From Paragorgia papillata (lineage: Eukaryota > Cnidaria > Anthozoa > Scleralcyonacea > Coralliidae), in NCBI GenBank assembly GCA_035771165.1, contig JAWNZC010000087.1, positions 6,883,501 through 6,947,500 on the forward strand: a stretch of 64,000 nt of DNA, in the 5' to 3' direction. This document shows, piece by piece, positions 23,017 through 32,407 of this stretch (the first letter of the stretch is position 1; every line of letters starts with the position of its first letter). The notes below the pieces were generated by a model. The model made no database searches and was not told the origin of the DNA. It saw only the letters and a list, made by a program, of their open reading frames with translations. The translations under genes were made by a program, and so were the position numbers.

Positions 23017-23823
23017 TTAGCTGATATTCAATTTAGCATAGACAATATTGTGATCACAATTAGAAGGAGGACTTAAGGTGCCAGTTGAAATAAAATAGCC
23101 AGGAGAATCAGTGATTACAAGGTCAAGAGTAGATTCACCAGTCAAAGTGATACGAGTTGCTTCATCCATTAACTGAGACAAATTATTACCTTCTAAAAAG
23201 TTGTAAAGCTTAACGCCGACATCAGTATTTGGTGACGAGGTATCAGCGAAATTGTAATGAGCATTGAAATCGCCTAAAATTAGTACAGAAGTAAAATTAT
23301 TTGATAAATTAATCAAGTCAAGACTAGCTTGAAATGAATTGAAAAACGCTTCTAATTGCTCTGCAGATTGATTAGGAGGCCTATAACAAACAACGCAAAG
23401 TATTTTAGATTGATCAACGAATATTTCCGCCCATAACATCTCTATTGAAGACGACTCCAAGTCAAATCGTCTGGCAAACGACGAATGATCAGCAACATAC
23501 AAAGCAACTCCTCCGCCGCGAGATATATTTCGATCCTTTCTCAGGGGAATACTATAACCCGGAATTAAAATAGACTCATTTGAAATATTTGAATTTAGCC
23601 AAGTCTCCGAAAAAGTAAACAAATCAAATTTATGAAGACAAGCAATATCTGAAATTTCGTTAAGTTTATCAATAATATTCAAACTTCTCACATTGAGATG
23701 TGCTGCTGATATGCAGAGTTCACGTGGACCAGGGTTGGGGTGCACCGAACCAGATACTAAAATTAAAATAGAATATCTGACGATGCCTGTCGAATATCTG
23801 ACGATGGCTATCGAGTATGACAT
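23017..23823 (-). CDS. LINE APE-type endonuclease domain
   Basis: This domain would nick target DNA to prime reverse transcription. It shows LNVRSL near the start, SETWL, GGGVALYV, the catalytic ILGDFNAH, and the closing CDHNIVYA. Residues 23-33 read LVSGSVHPNPGP, close to a 2A-type stop-carry-on motif found at this place in some LINEs. The frame ends at a TAA directly followed by an A-run (about 23003-23012), and the next frame continues the protein (KKTKAFKRT). A single indel therefore separates it from the reverse transcriptase. Confidence 0.88.
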   Translation of the reverse strand: MSYSIAIVRYSTGIVRYSILILVSGSVHPNPGPRELCISAAHLNVRSLNIIDKLNEISDIACLHKFDLFTFSETWLNSNISNESILIPGYSIPLRKDRNISRGGGVALYVADHSSFARRFDLESSSIEMLWAEIFVDQSKILCVVCYRPPNQSAEQLEAFFNSFQASLDLINLSNNFTSVLILGDFNAHYNFADTSSPNTDVGVKLYNFLEGNNLSQLMDEATRITLTGESTLDLVITDSPGYFISTGTLSPPSNCDHNIVYAKLNIS

Positions 23824-24232
23824 AAATGCGGTTTAAAAGAAAGCAATCAAGCAGGCAACATACTCATATTATGACTGTAGTCACAAAAATGGCATCATCT
23901 CAGCCATCTACAATTGTACATATAGTCTACAGTTCTTAATTATAAACTTGTTGACCGATCCGGAGGTAATTACGACAAACTTATCCCTTCAGCGACCTTT
24001 TGGTATAGATTGAACGGCAATTAAAGGAGCGGCGTGTTTGCGAAATTAGAGGAAGTGCATAAATTTGCTAGTGCTTTTTTAAACTGTATCTTAATATCGA
24101 TAGAACGAGCAGCAAAGACGGAAGGATTTGATTTTTAACAAAAACCATAAATAGACTAAAATATTTTCAGTCACCGTAAAATGCCAAACTTATAGTTTTT
24201 GTCGTGGTAAATAGTTTTTATATCATATAGAT

Positions 24233-24237
<5 letters not shown>
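23824..24237. other. Region upstream of the LINE, nothing recognised
   Basis: No gene is seen. It may include the LINE 5' untranslated region. Confidence 0.4.
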
Positions 24238-24287
<50 letters not shown>

Positions 24288-24372
24288 CAAGAACAATAAC
24301 AAGAACAATAACAATAACAATAACAATAATAATAATAATAATAATAACAATGATAATAATAATTATAATAAC

Positions 24373-24408
<36 letters not shown>

Positions 24409-24412
24409 CTAA
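24238..24412. repeat. (AAT)n / (AAC)n microsatellite
   Basis: AAT and AAC triplets with small interruptions over about 175 bases. Confidence 0.95.
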
Positions 24413-24591
24413 ATTACAATAAACATAATACAATTTAAACTTGCTTAATTTTCTGATTTCAGTTTTTCAATTGCAGCTTCTGAGCCAATTAATCAGATTG
24501 CTGACAAATCTCGTTAGGTGTTGCATTTCCATATTTGCGGTAATTTTTTTCTTGAAACGATTTAAACAATTTACAAATCAAGATGATAATT

Positions 24592-24914
24592 TACCTGATC
24601 CGTTATTACATAAAACACCGGCATCTTCGCTGTGGCTACAATCGTGTTTCCCCCATCCTTGGTGACTACAGTTTGCCAAATAATGTTCATTTCCTGTACA
24701 ATGAACCTCATCTAGCCATATTTGTCCACTACCATCCGGAACATCACGATCTTGAAGGGCTGCTCTAGCTCCTGGAAAGCCAAGTTGTCGACAAACCACG
24801 TTAGCATCCTTAAAGTCCCAGTTATCATGACAAACCGTTCCCCATGTGTTTTTATAAAGAACTTCAACGCGTCCAGTACCAGATTTCTTAAATGATCCAA
24901 GCGGATGGGAATAC
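24592..24914 (-). CDS. Exon encoding a scavenger receptor cysteine-rich (SRCR) domain
   Basis: One SRCR domain on the minus strand, part of a host gene for a probable secreted or membrane receptor. It shows [48 protein letters not shown] and [11 protein letters not shown], giving six cysteines in the group A pattern. The exon is bordered by an acceptor (TTTTTCATAG before 24914) and a donor (ATCAG/GTAAAT at 24591), so one domain is on one exon, as usual for the family. Other exons are not visible. The Polinton lies about 500 bases upstream in the gene's sense, perhaps in an intron. Confidence 0.88.
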
Positions 24915-24934
24915 CTATGAAAAATAGAGAGCAA

Positions 24935-25413
24935 TATTCTATTTTATTAACGAAATATTCAAAAAACACGATTTCTTTAAGAGAGTTAGTGCAATTTTAT
25001 TAATTATACAAAGGTTATAAGTGGTTTGTTTCAACCAAAAAACAAGGGCTTTCATTCACTTTTTGAAATAACTTTGCATTGACAGAAGTAAAAATAACAT
25101 AAATTTGTTATTCTACTTATTCGCACATTATGATAGCTGACATCATCGTGTATATTTTAAGCTGATAATCTTTTTGTTAAAATAAGTTTAAAATTATCTT
25201 TTAAATTTTCAATGAAGTCGTTCTATTATAAGACTTAAAATAACAGCATAAAAAACGTTATATACGTTATGTATTTATTATGGGTTACATCAATTATGTA
25301 GAGTGCGCCAGGGGTGCAAGTGTTGTGTAGGGAGGTTATGCATGATTAGCGACACGCTAATTATATAAGGCTGAAAGGAATATCGGTTCTCATTCGCGTC
25401 CAACGCCTTACGC
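24935..25413. other. Flank between SRCR exon and Polinton
   Basis: AT-rich, with no gene seen. A TATACGTTATGTAT patch lies near 25258. It is probably intron or upstream DNA of the SRCR gene. Confidence 0.5.
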
Positions 25414-25419
25414 GTCGTG
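25414..25419. repeat. Target site duplication, left (GTCGTG)
   Basis: Identical to 46467-46472. Six bases is the known Polinton duplication length. Confidence 0.93.
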
Positions 25420-25542
25420 AGTAGTGTCAAAAGGCGGGTCCTGGCTCATTTTTCAAAAAGGTGTCCACCATACACCCCTGGATTTCGGAACCGGGTTTGC
25501 AAAGGTTCCTGGATATTTCGAAACCGGGTCCTGGCTCATTTT
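25420..25542 (+). repeat. Left terminal inverted repeat
   Basis: Begins AGTAGTGTCAAAAGGCGGG. Identical by eye to the reverse complement of 46344-46466. It contains one full and the start of a second 90-bp subrepeat anchored on GGGTCCTGGCTCATTTT (25436 and 25526). Confidence 0.93.
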
Positions 25543-25626
25543 TCAAAAATGGTTGCCATCATACACCCCTGGATTCCCCACAAAAATTTGTATTCTTATT
25601 TGAATACATATTTTGATATTAACTTA

Positions 25627-28600
25627 TCAAGCCTTGTAATGTCCAATAGCCAAAGTACTAATTTTGTCATTTAGTATGACCCTTTTGTCATCTTCGGAGT
25701 TGAGGGCTATCTTGTTGACATGAATGGTGTGGATGGTATGGTTGGTACTTCTAAAAGTGTTCATTCCTTTCAACAAGTTTTTACCAGAGAACAAACATTC
25801 CACATAATCATCAAATTTGATATCGTTGTTGATGACAGCCTTTGATATACCTTTACATTTTTTGGACTCATTACACTCCCATAACCCAGTTTCGGGATCC
25901 CTCTTCTTTGCCATTTTGATAGCATATAATTTTGATCTTAAAGCTGCAAATTTCCAAATCTGATCAGCACCAGTTTCTGACTTCATTTTGCCAAGCACCT
26001 TTTTGTTCATTCTTTTGATACCACTTGGATGGTTCTCAGGAAAGTTTGACGTATCAAACATTGTTGGAACATCTGGCAAAATGTCAACAAAGAAGTCATT
26101 AGTTTTAATTTCATAACACAAGGAGTCTGTGTCTGTAAACAACAACTTTGATCGATCCCCATATTTTGGCTTGACATAATTGTAATGAAAGTCATACATT
26201 GTAATTTTACTCTTATCCAAAATTGCAGCTCCCATATATATGGGCTTGTTTAGTTTGACTCTTGTTTTTCGCATATGCACAGCACCCAAGTTTTCTGTAA
26301 ATATACTGATGCCTTTGTAATGTGGTTTTTTTGCAAGCTTCTCAACTTGGTCTTCAAATGACACCAACCTGACATCAATACGGTTTCTGACATTTTCCAT
26401 GGTTTTTCCATATGGAGCATTATTCATAAGTTTATAAAAATCTTTTTCGAAGTCATTTTTGGCAGCTGTCCTTAATTTCGTATTTAGCATGATATAATCT
26501 TCCATCCAGGCTTTTTCAATGAATGAAACCGCGCGATGAATTTTTGTCAGCTTCAAACCATGCTCTAGAATTTGATCAAGTGCTTCATAATGTACCACAT
26601 AATTTTTCTTATCATTCAAATTTGGTACCAACTTTTCAACCTTGTCAACCACCAACCTCTCAGCAGCAAATGGCATTTCATTATGCAGGTCATGAAGTTC
26701 TTTTGGATATTCAAGGTCAACTTCTAGAAAGCAACCCTTACCTTCCATTGTTAGATATTGCTGCCAGTTTGACAATCCATCCTCTGGAACCCAACTGAAA
26801 CCACCAACTGGCAATGGTTGTATCATTGCATAACCATACAGATTGTTCTTATCAAGGTATGGAATGAAAACACTCTCCTTTGTGGAGTCGTATTCCTCCA
26901 TATACTTATTGTTGGCTTCTGCATATCTGTGGGTTATTGTAGATATGCCACCCCTAATTCCACTTTCGATCATTAAATACATGTCCGGGTCTGTTAGTAG
27001 TTCTAACTTTTGTTCAGTCATTTTTAACAGGGCATCCCAAGCAAGTCCTGGAGTTGTGTAGTGCCACATTGGATCTAGTTTGTACGTATTTTTACACATT
27101 TTTCGAAAACTTTGTATGACGTCTGAAAGACCAAGGACATCAGTTTTTTGATACAGTTCCATGTAATCCTTCAAAGTCTTGCATCCAAACTTATTCCAGA
27201 CGTTAACGCCATGATTGTAATCTTCAATGTCAACATTTTTACCAGTTAATTTTGAATGAAACTTCCCGTATGGTGGAAGTTGTGGGTGGTCCAACTTTTC
27301 CAATCCATCCAAAAACTCATATGGAAATACACCCTTCCTTTTCAACAAATCAACATTTTCTTTTGGATGGTCTTTGAAACCCTTCTCTGTATAATGAAAC
27401 TCGTCATTTGGTAAGTTTTCCATCAAAGTTGCTAATGAGCTTGACATGAATTTCAATGAATCCAAGAACCGTAATTCCAGTGGAATCCACTTTTTCTTTA
27501 ACACACCAGTTTTGGCACAGACTTTCATGCCACCATCCATCCAAAATGTTTTGTTTACACTAATATATTCCTCCTCAGTTTTTGCGATACAACCAAGTTT
27601 ACCGCTTGAGACACCCAAATATTTTGAAATTAAATGACTGTCATACCCACTGAAGTTGTGGAACAAAACTGGTATATGTTTGGCACTTGACATTGCGTAA
27701 TTACACTCGTTGTGAGCTGCACCCCTATACCTTCCATTTAGATGATCATGGTCCCTGACTTTGGATTTTGGTGTTAATTTGTTGGCTTTCCAAATACTTT
27801 TGGGATCCAAATCTTTTGGATTTCTTTGAACAAACACACCACCACAAACATAGCATGATGTAGCATTTTGAAAGTTTGTTTCGTCTTCAGATGTCATAAT
27901 AATTTTTTTAGGAGTTTTCAAATATGTGTGCCAAATCTTTTTGGCTTCCATCTCCAACCGTTCAACAAACATTTGACCAATGTCTTCGTTCTCATTCCGC
28001 TTTGTGTAACTGACATACTTGCCAGGATAAATTTTAGGATCTGAACAGATAATGTTAAACCCATAACTGATTGGAATGTGCTCCTGGTACTTTTGGGTGT
28101 AACTTTTTGACTCATCATTATTTCCACATTTCAAAGTTTTCAGCATGCACTCGAAATCTGCCACCACCACAAATGGCACATCCTGAGTTTTCTTAAAATC
28201 TTTGAGAGCCCATCCCATGATGTCATCCTCACCTTTTACTGGATACTCTTGGATCTGTGCGTCATGGGATCTGCAGATCGTCTCGTGCTTTCCCAAAATT
28301 TCCTCAGATCCGAATGGGTTCAAACAAAAGTTACAAAAAAACTTTTTACTTTTGTGTTTGTTATTTTGGGCTGTTAAAAGTTTGCTCTTATCTTTAACAC
28401 AACTATAATGATCGTTCCACCAAAACAGGTTAACCCTCTTGTCGAATTCAGATCTGCTAATTTGCATTTGACAGACTTTCTTAATTTCGTCATCATATGT
28501 AAAAACATTGACACCCATCTTGTTGATCTTTTCGAATTTTGAGATGTCCTTAATTTTAACTGGAAATGACACCCCTTTAACATTGTAACTTTCCGATAGA

Positions 28601-29601
28601 AGTTTTACATTTTTCGGCACTCTTTCCAAGTTTTTAGCATCTGGGGTTTCCATTAAAATTTCAGCAATAGCAACAGCGTACGAAAAACAGTTACCATCAT
28701 TTTTTGTTGGATTAATGATTGCCTTTTTGTCCTTAATACATTTTGGTAGATGGTGGTGTCCCTTACCGTTTAGCGGTTTGTACCTTGTTATTGAGATGTG
28801 GAGGGACTCTACCGAGCGAATGGACCATCCAGAACCCTTCTTTTGGTGAGCTGCTAAATTTTCTAACATCTCACTTTTCGAAATTTTGTAGAGTTCCGTA
28901 ACATCTTCCTCCGTTGTCATGGCTTTCATATTTGAAGTAAAGTAGAAAAGATCCACTTCTTCCAAACCTTCGACATAGTCATAATGGACTAGTTTACAGA
29001 TGAGGGTTGTTTTTACTTTTTTAGAATTTTCAATACTATTAATTAATCTTTCAACACCGGCTGTTGTCTGTTCCAAGAAGATAAGTGGATCCCTATAATT
29101 TCGACCCGAGATTTCATATAAAGCAGCCTTGCCATTTACAAAATTTTTAATCATTACTGGTACGGTTTGACGAATTTTACCAATGGCTTTAGCATTTCTT
29201 TTGTGGATTTTTGAGAGTTTGTTACCCAGGACTTGCCGAGTTTTTTTCAGTTTTTTACTGACACCCTTCCACTTTTTAGACCACTTAAACTTGTCTTGTC
29301 GGGCTTCTTCTTGTTTAATTTCTTTTGACCATTTTTGTTGTTCCTTTTTCTGAAGTTTTCTATTTTGTTGGTTAAAGAATTTTTGTTGAAATTTTTTCAG
29401 ATCGTCTTGAAGCCTATCTTGTTGATTAACGAGTTTTTGCTCCTGTTTTGACTCCTTTGCCTTCTGTTTTTCTTGGAGCATCGCCAATCTTTCGGGTTTG
29501 AAAGGTTTCATCTCTTTGTCCCTTTGCAGCTGTTTTTGCTTTCTAATTCTAGCTGCTTCCCGAATTTTTAATAATTTGGGATCATTAGTTTGTTTCGTCA
29601 T
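25627..29601 (-). CDS. polB: Protein-primed DNA polymerase B
   Basis: Replicates the element from its ends with a protein primer. It has 1324 residues. Residues 1-145 are rich in K, Q and E. A cysteine-peptidase-like NDGNCFSYAV (about 303) and a zinc-finger-like FFCNFCLNPFGSEE..H (about 424) are usual N-terminal parts in animal Polinton polymerases. Exonuclease motifs: VADFECML (483), FHNFSGYDSHL (653), YQKTDVLGL (820). Polymerase motifs: A DKNNLYGYAM (920), B LMNNAPYGKTMEN (1065), C FTDTDSL (1158), and KKCKGISK (1248). All catalytic aspartates are present and the frame is open throughout. It starts at an ATG directly behind ATAATATAA and ends 85 bases inside the left terminal repeat. Length is normal for the family. 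Confidence 0.97.
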   Translation of the reverse strand: MTKQTNDPKLLKIREAARIRKQKQLQRDKEMKPFKPERLAMLQEKQKAKESKQEQKLVNQQDRLQDDLKKFQQKFFNQQNRKLQKKEQQKWSKEIKQEEARQDKFKWSKKWKGVSKKLKKTRQVLGNKLSKIHKRNAKAIGKIRQTVPVMIKNFVNGKAALYEISGRNYRDPLIFLEQTTAGVERLINSIENSKKVKTTLICKLVHYDYVEGLEEVDLFYFTSNMKAMTTEEDVTELYKISKSEMLENLAAHQKKGSGWSIRSVESLHISITRYKPLNGKGHHHLPKCIKDKKAIINPTKNDGNCFSYAVAIAEILMETPDAKNLERVPKNVKLLSESYNVKGVSFPVKIKDISKFEKINKMGVNVFTYDDEIKKVCQMQISRSEFDKRVNLFWWNDHYSCVKDKSKLLTAQNNKHKSKKFFCNFCLNPFGSEEILGKHETICRSHDAQIQEYPVKGEDDIMGWALKDFKKTQDVPFVVVADFECMLKTLKCGNNDESKSYTQKYQEHIPISYGFNIICSDPKIYPGKYVSYTKRNENEDIGQMFVERLEMEAKKIWHTYLKTPKKIIMTSEDETNFQNATSCYVCGGVFVQRNPKDLDPKSIWKANKLTPKSKVRDHDHLNGRYRGAAHNECNYAMSSAKHIPVLFHNFSGYDSHLISKYLGVSSGKLGCIAKTEEEYISVNKTFWMDGGMKVCAKTGVLKKKWIPLELRFLDSLKFMSSSLATLMENLPNDEFHYTEKGFKDHPKENVDLLKRKGVFPYEFLDGLEKLDHPQLPPYGKFHSKLTGKNVDIEDYNHGVNVWNKFGCKTLKDYMELYQKTDVLGLSDVIQSFRKMCKNTYKLDPMWHYTTPGLAWDALLKMTEQKLELLTDPDMYLMIESGIRGGISTITHRYAEANNKYMEEYDSTKESVFIPYLDKNNLYGYAMIQPLPVGGFSWVPEDGLSNWQQYLTMEGKGCFLEVDLEYPKELHDLHNEMPFAAERLVVDKVEKLVPNLNDKKNYVVHYEALDQILEHGLKLTKIHRAVSFIEKAWMEDYIMLNTKLRTAAKNDFEKDFYKLMNNAPYGKTMENVRNRIDVRLVSFEDQVEKLAKKPHYKGISIFTENLGAVHMRKTRVKLNKPIYMGAAILDKSKITMYDFHYNYVKPKYGDRSKLLFTDTDSLCYEIKTNDFFVDILPDVPTMFDTSNFPENHPSGIKRMNKKVLGKMKSETGADQIWKFAALRSKLYAIKMAKKRDPETGLWECNESKKCKGISKAVINNDIKFDDYVECLFSGKNLLKGMNTFRSTNHTIHTIHVNKIALNSEDDKRVILNDKISTLAIGHYKA

Positions 29602-29638
29602 TTATATTATGGTATGAAAAAAATTTTTATAAATAAAA

Positions 29639-29785
29639 ATGGATAATGTTGATATTGAAGCTGCTGTTAATTATGTTGACGAAAGAATTGTCAGGTTAGT
29701 AAACAGAGTTTCGTTGTGGGGTGTTTTTGCGGTTGGGGTTACCATTCTGAATGCCATTCTCGTTATTTGGATTATAATTCTTTAA
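29639..29785 (+). CDS. 48-residue single-span membrane protein
   Basis: A small open frame opposite in direction to the polymerase gene, 37 bases from its start. It begins MDNVDIEAAVNYVDERIVR (charged, helical) and ends in one strong membrane segment (GVFAVGVTILNAILVIW, about residues 28-44). TTTTTATAAATAAAA stands directly before the ATG, matching start signals elsewhere in the element. Small holin-like or virion membrane proteins are common in such viruses. The function is unknown. The TATA-like signal and good hydrophobic profile support it. Confidence 0.6.
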   Translation: MDNVDIEAAVNYVDERIVRLVNRVSLWGVFAVGVTILNAILVIWIIIL

Positions 29786-29967
29786 CCAACAAAATAAAAA
29801 ACTTCATAAAAAAATTACTACCCAACAATGGATAGTAATTTTAGAAAAGAATGACCAAGTTTACTAATGACCCGAAATTATTAAAAAACAATTTTAGTTT
29901 GGGAAACAGTCGGCTACTGTTTATTAGTGTGGATTTTGAAAAAAGATGACCCGGAATTTGGAAATTT
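29786..29967. other. Non-coding gap with a hairpin
   Basis: ATTACTACCC and GGATAGTAAT (about 29815-29841) form a short hairpin just after the small plus-strand gene, where it faces the 3' end of the next minus-strand gene. Confidence 0.4.
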
Positions 29968-30462
29968 TTATCGACTTATTGACCACAATTTACCATTAAA
30001 CATAACTTCCCTGTTTTTTTTAATGCAATATGGGATGTAACTTGGATTTCTATTCAAACCCAGGGCTGCATTATAAATACTTGGAAATTCTACCTTCTCA
30101 CCAACAGCAGAAGTAAATGTTATTTTAACAGGTGTCCCAATAACATTTCTGTGGTGTTTTTCGTAAACTTCATTTTTTACATGCGGAATCCCCAATTTTT
30201 CGCAGATTGTTTTAACATTCAAACTGTGGGATCCTTTGATACCGAGTCTTTGACCCAAAATTCTGAGTTCTCTTAGTGTTGCTGGTGGTGGTTCGTTTGC
30301 ACGTATTGATTGTAATCTGTTGTTTGCACTTTCCCTAAGTTGCATACGGATTTGAAAAAGTTTTTTGAGTTCCATGAGTTTTTTTTGACGACTATGTTGA
30401 AGTTCGACTTCTTCTTCATTTTGTAAATAATTACTAATGTTTTCAGATGTTAATGTTGTCAT
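29968..30462 (-). CDS. SAP-like plus NUMOD-like DNA-binding protein (one module)
   Basis: 164 residues. The N-terminal half is a charged coiled coil. A two-helix SAP-like segment (LRELRILGQRLGIKG, then ICEKLGIPHV, residues about 70-105) is followed by VKITFTS, FPSIYNAALGLNR and FNGKLWSISR, a layout like the NUMOD1 helix-turn-helix found in intron nucleases. The same two-part module occurs twice in the 30933-31778 product. No nuclease motif is present. It is probably a DNA-binding protein of the element, role unknown. Start: ATG behind CCATAATAA. Confidence 0.6.
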   Translation of the reverse strand: MTTLTSENISNYLQNEEEVELQHSRQKKLMELKKLFQIRMQLRESANNRLQSIRANEPPPATLRELRILGQRLGIKGSHSLNVKTICEKLGIPHVKNEVYEKHHRNVIGTPVKITFTSAVGEKVEFPSIYNAALGLNRNPSYIPYCIKKNREVMFNGKLWSISR

Positions 30463-30629
30463 TTATTATGGTTTCTTTTAAAATTTCTTATTTTTTTTAA
30501 AATAAGGAATTATAAGTTTTCAAAGTTTGTATTGAAATTAACCAAAAGTTTTTAAAATTTCAATAATATGGTTTATTCCGATCATCATTGTGCACCCAAC
30601 GATCCTTTTCATTTTCAACCCATTTTTTT
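30463..30629. other. AT-rich intergenic
   Basis: Only AT-rich DNA is seen upstream of the DNA-binding protein gene. It likely holds its promoter and the 3' end of the 30629-side transcript. Confidence 0.4.
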
Positions 30630-30929
30630 CTAAGAAGTGAGTTCCGCCTGACCCTTCGTTCCCTGCGTTGTTGCTGGATCTGTTGCCACCAATTTTGAAT
30701 TCTCGTTAACAGTATCATTTATTCCATCTCCAAAAGAATCCACTGAAACCGATTTTTTACAACTTGGGACCACTGTATAATTTTTTACTGTTTTGTTTGT
30801 CCAACCTATTTGTAAGTTGCCTTCCATAACCAAGTCATCTCTACCAAAACTTATACCAAATTGGAATCCTTTTTTAGAAATATGATTTTTGTTAAGTTTT
30901 TCTTTTGGTTTTGATTTTGAGTTGCCCAT
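30630..30929 (-). CDS. Small protein with N-myristoylation signal
   Basis: 99 residues. It starts MGNSKSKPKEK: glycine at 2, serine at 6 and lysines after it, the standard signal for N-myristoylation followed by a basic patch that holds proteins at membranes. The rest is polar with no membrane segment. The prediction is that it sits on the inner face of a host or viral membrane. No family is recognised. It ends 3 bases before the gene at 30933 begins its 3' end, so genes are packed tightly. Confidence 0.6.
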   Translation of the reverse strand: MGNSKSKPKEKLNKNHISKKGFQFGISFGRDDLVMEGNLQIGWTNKTVKNYTVVPSCKKSVSVDSFGDGINDTVNENSKLVATDPATTQGTKGQAELTS

Positions 30930-30932
30930 TTT

Positions 30933-31778
30933 TTATTTCCGTTTTACAGACCAATATTTACCATTATACCACACAATTATTTTGTTATTGATGCAATAAT
31001 TTATACCGGATTTGGTTTTGTAACCTATTGCCAAAGCTGCTTTATGCAAACTTGAAAACTCAATTGTCTCACTTTCAAATGGAACAACTGCTGTAAACAA
31101 AACTTTGATAGGTTTGGTGTTGTTGTTATTATATTTTATTGATTCAACAAAATGTAACCCAAGTTTGTAGCAAAGGATTTCATTGGTGTGGTCTGTTGGA
31201 TTTGGGATTCCGATTTTTAAAGCTAGGTTAAGCAACTTTGGTTTTGGAATTGGAGTTGGTTGTATGAGTTCAGACAATTTTGAATTTGATCCACTAAGTT
31301 GTTCCTGCAAATGTTCTATTTCGTTTTCCAACACTTCGTCGTGGTATCTGCCTTGATAAGGTATTGAACGACTGATAATCCAAAGCTTTCCTTTATACTC
31401 AACTGGTTTTTTGTTGATGAAATAGTAGTCAATGATTCTTTTACTCTTTCCAATAGCGACACAAGCATCTACAATACTTGGAAAAATTATTTCGTCATTT
31501 CCGTCAACCTCTTTGAATGTTATTTTAACTGATATCCAATTGTAGTAATCCGGATGACCTGGGTTTTGATTTGGTTGGTATGGAATTCCAAGATTTTCAG
31601 ACAATGTTTCGCGTGTTAATGAATTAGTTGTTGGTACACCATTTTCAAAAGCCAAAGTTTTTAACTTTGCCATTGATAAATATGAGTCGAATTCTGGAGT
31701 GTAAAGTTTCGCCAACTTCTCATGTAACTCGTCTTGTAAAAGTTTTATTTCAGATTTTAACTGTTCTTTGATACTCAT
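30933..31778 (-). CDS. SAP-like plus NUMOD-like DNA-binding protein (two modules)
   Basis: 281 residues with two tandem copies of the module described for 29968-30462. Module 1: AKLKTLAFENGVP, then ETLSENLGIPY, then VKITFKEV, FPSIVDACVAIGKSKR and YKGKLWIISR. Module 2: PKLLNLALKIGIP, LCYKLGLHFV, IKVLFTAVV, FSSLHKAALAIGYKT and YNGKYWSVKR. A coiled coil joins them. The similarity shows internal duplication and a shared origin with the single-module neighbour. Likely a sequence-specific DNA binder; no catalytic motif is seen. Start: ATG behind GTATAATAA. Confidence 0.62.
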   Translation of the reverse strand: MSIKEQLKSEIKLLQDELHEKLAKLYTPEFDSYLSMAKLKTLAFENGVPTTNSLTRETLSENLGIPYQPNQNPGHPDYYNWISVKITFKEVDGNDEIIFPSIVDACVAIGKSKRIIDYYFINKKPVEYKGKLWIISRSIPYQGRYHDEVLENEIEHLQEQLSGSNSKLSELIQPTPIPKPKLLNLALKIGIPNPTDHTNEILCYKLGLHFVESIKYNNNNTKPIKVLFTAVVPFESETIEFSSLHKAALAIGYKTKSGINYCINNKIIVWYNGKYWSVKRK

Positions 31779-31869
31779 TTATTATACTTTTAAAAAACCA
31801 TTCTTTTAAATTCAATTTTTTCATAACTTACAAAATTATGAAAAGAACAAAAATTTAAGTAATATTAAC

Positions 31870-32388
31870 TCAACTGTCACTGGGATCAACAGAACTGCCA
31901 CCACCGCCATTTTCATCAAAATCCTCATTATTTTGTACTGTAACATCTTTTTTATTTAAAGTTCCTCCCTTATCCCACACATGTTTCGCAATAATGATGC
32001 CTCCCGTCAGCAAACCAATCATTGGAATGTATGGCGAGATTTTTCGTACTAACGATCTAACATCATCGCAGAAAAGTTTGTTTGATGAAAGTTCAGCATC
32101 CAATTTTTCGTCATCTTGTACCAGTTCCAACTGCTCCAGCAACTCTGAAAATTTGGTTACAAGGGTTTCTGTTAAAAGGGTTGTAGTCCTGTCAAGTTGT
32201 GTTCTTTCATAGTTTAATTTAATTTTTTCAAGTTGACCCATTGAGGCCTTTTTTAGATATGCTTCCGAATATTTGATCTCCTTTGCAAAGGATAAGCGGA
32301 TTAAGTCTTCCCGAAGGTTTAGGTCATGCGATTCTTTGAAGGGTTCTTCATTTTTGTCATCTTCCATTTTTACGTATTCTGTATTCAT
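31870..32388 (-). CDS. Coiled-coil protein with one membrane segment
   Basis: 172 residues. A long charged helix region (about 5-110) is followed by a membrane segment (PYIPMIGLLTGGIIIAKHVW, about 117-136), then a glycine and aspartate-rich tail. No family is recognised. Together with the next gene it suggests membrane-associated virion or assembly proteins. Start: ATG behind AATAATAATAA. Confidence 0.65.
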   Translation of the reverse strand: MNTEYVKMEDDKNEEPFKESHDLNLREDLIRLSFAKEIKYSEAYLKKASMGQLEKIKLNYERTQLDRTTTLLTETLVTKFSELLEQLELVQDDEKLDAELSSNKLFCDDVRSLVRKISPYIPMIGLLTGGIIIAKHVWDKGGTLNKKDVTVQNNEDFDENGGGGSSVDPSDS

Positions 32389-32407
32389 TTATTATTATTA
32401 TTTTTTA

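Larger units (their letters stand above)
20496..23823 (-). mobile_element. Non-LTR (LINE) retrotransposon, APE-type
   Basis: Endonuclease, reverse transcriptase and a zinc-knuckle C-terminus lie in order on the minus strand, as in CR1/L2/Jockey-like LINEs. The 3' end near 20440-20496 has no clear poly-A. No ORF1 is visible upstream, so the element is 5'-truncated or lacks one. Three breaks split the polyprotein (near 23010, 20852 and 20685). Confidence 0.85.

Noticed and set aside
24236..24433. Tyrosine-rich open frame
   Set aside because: It is a translation of the AAT microsatellite.
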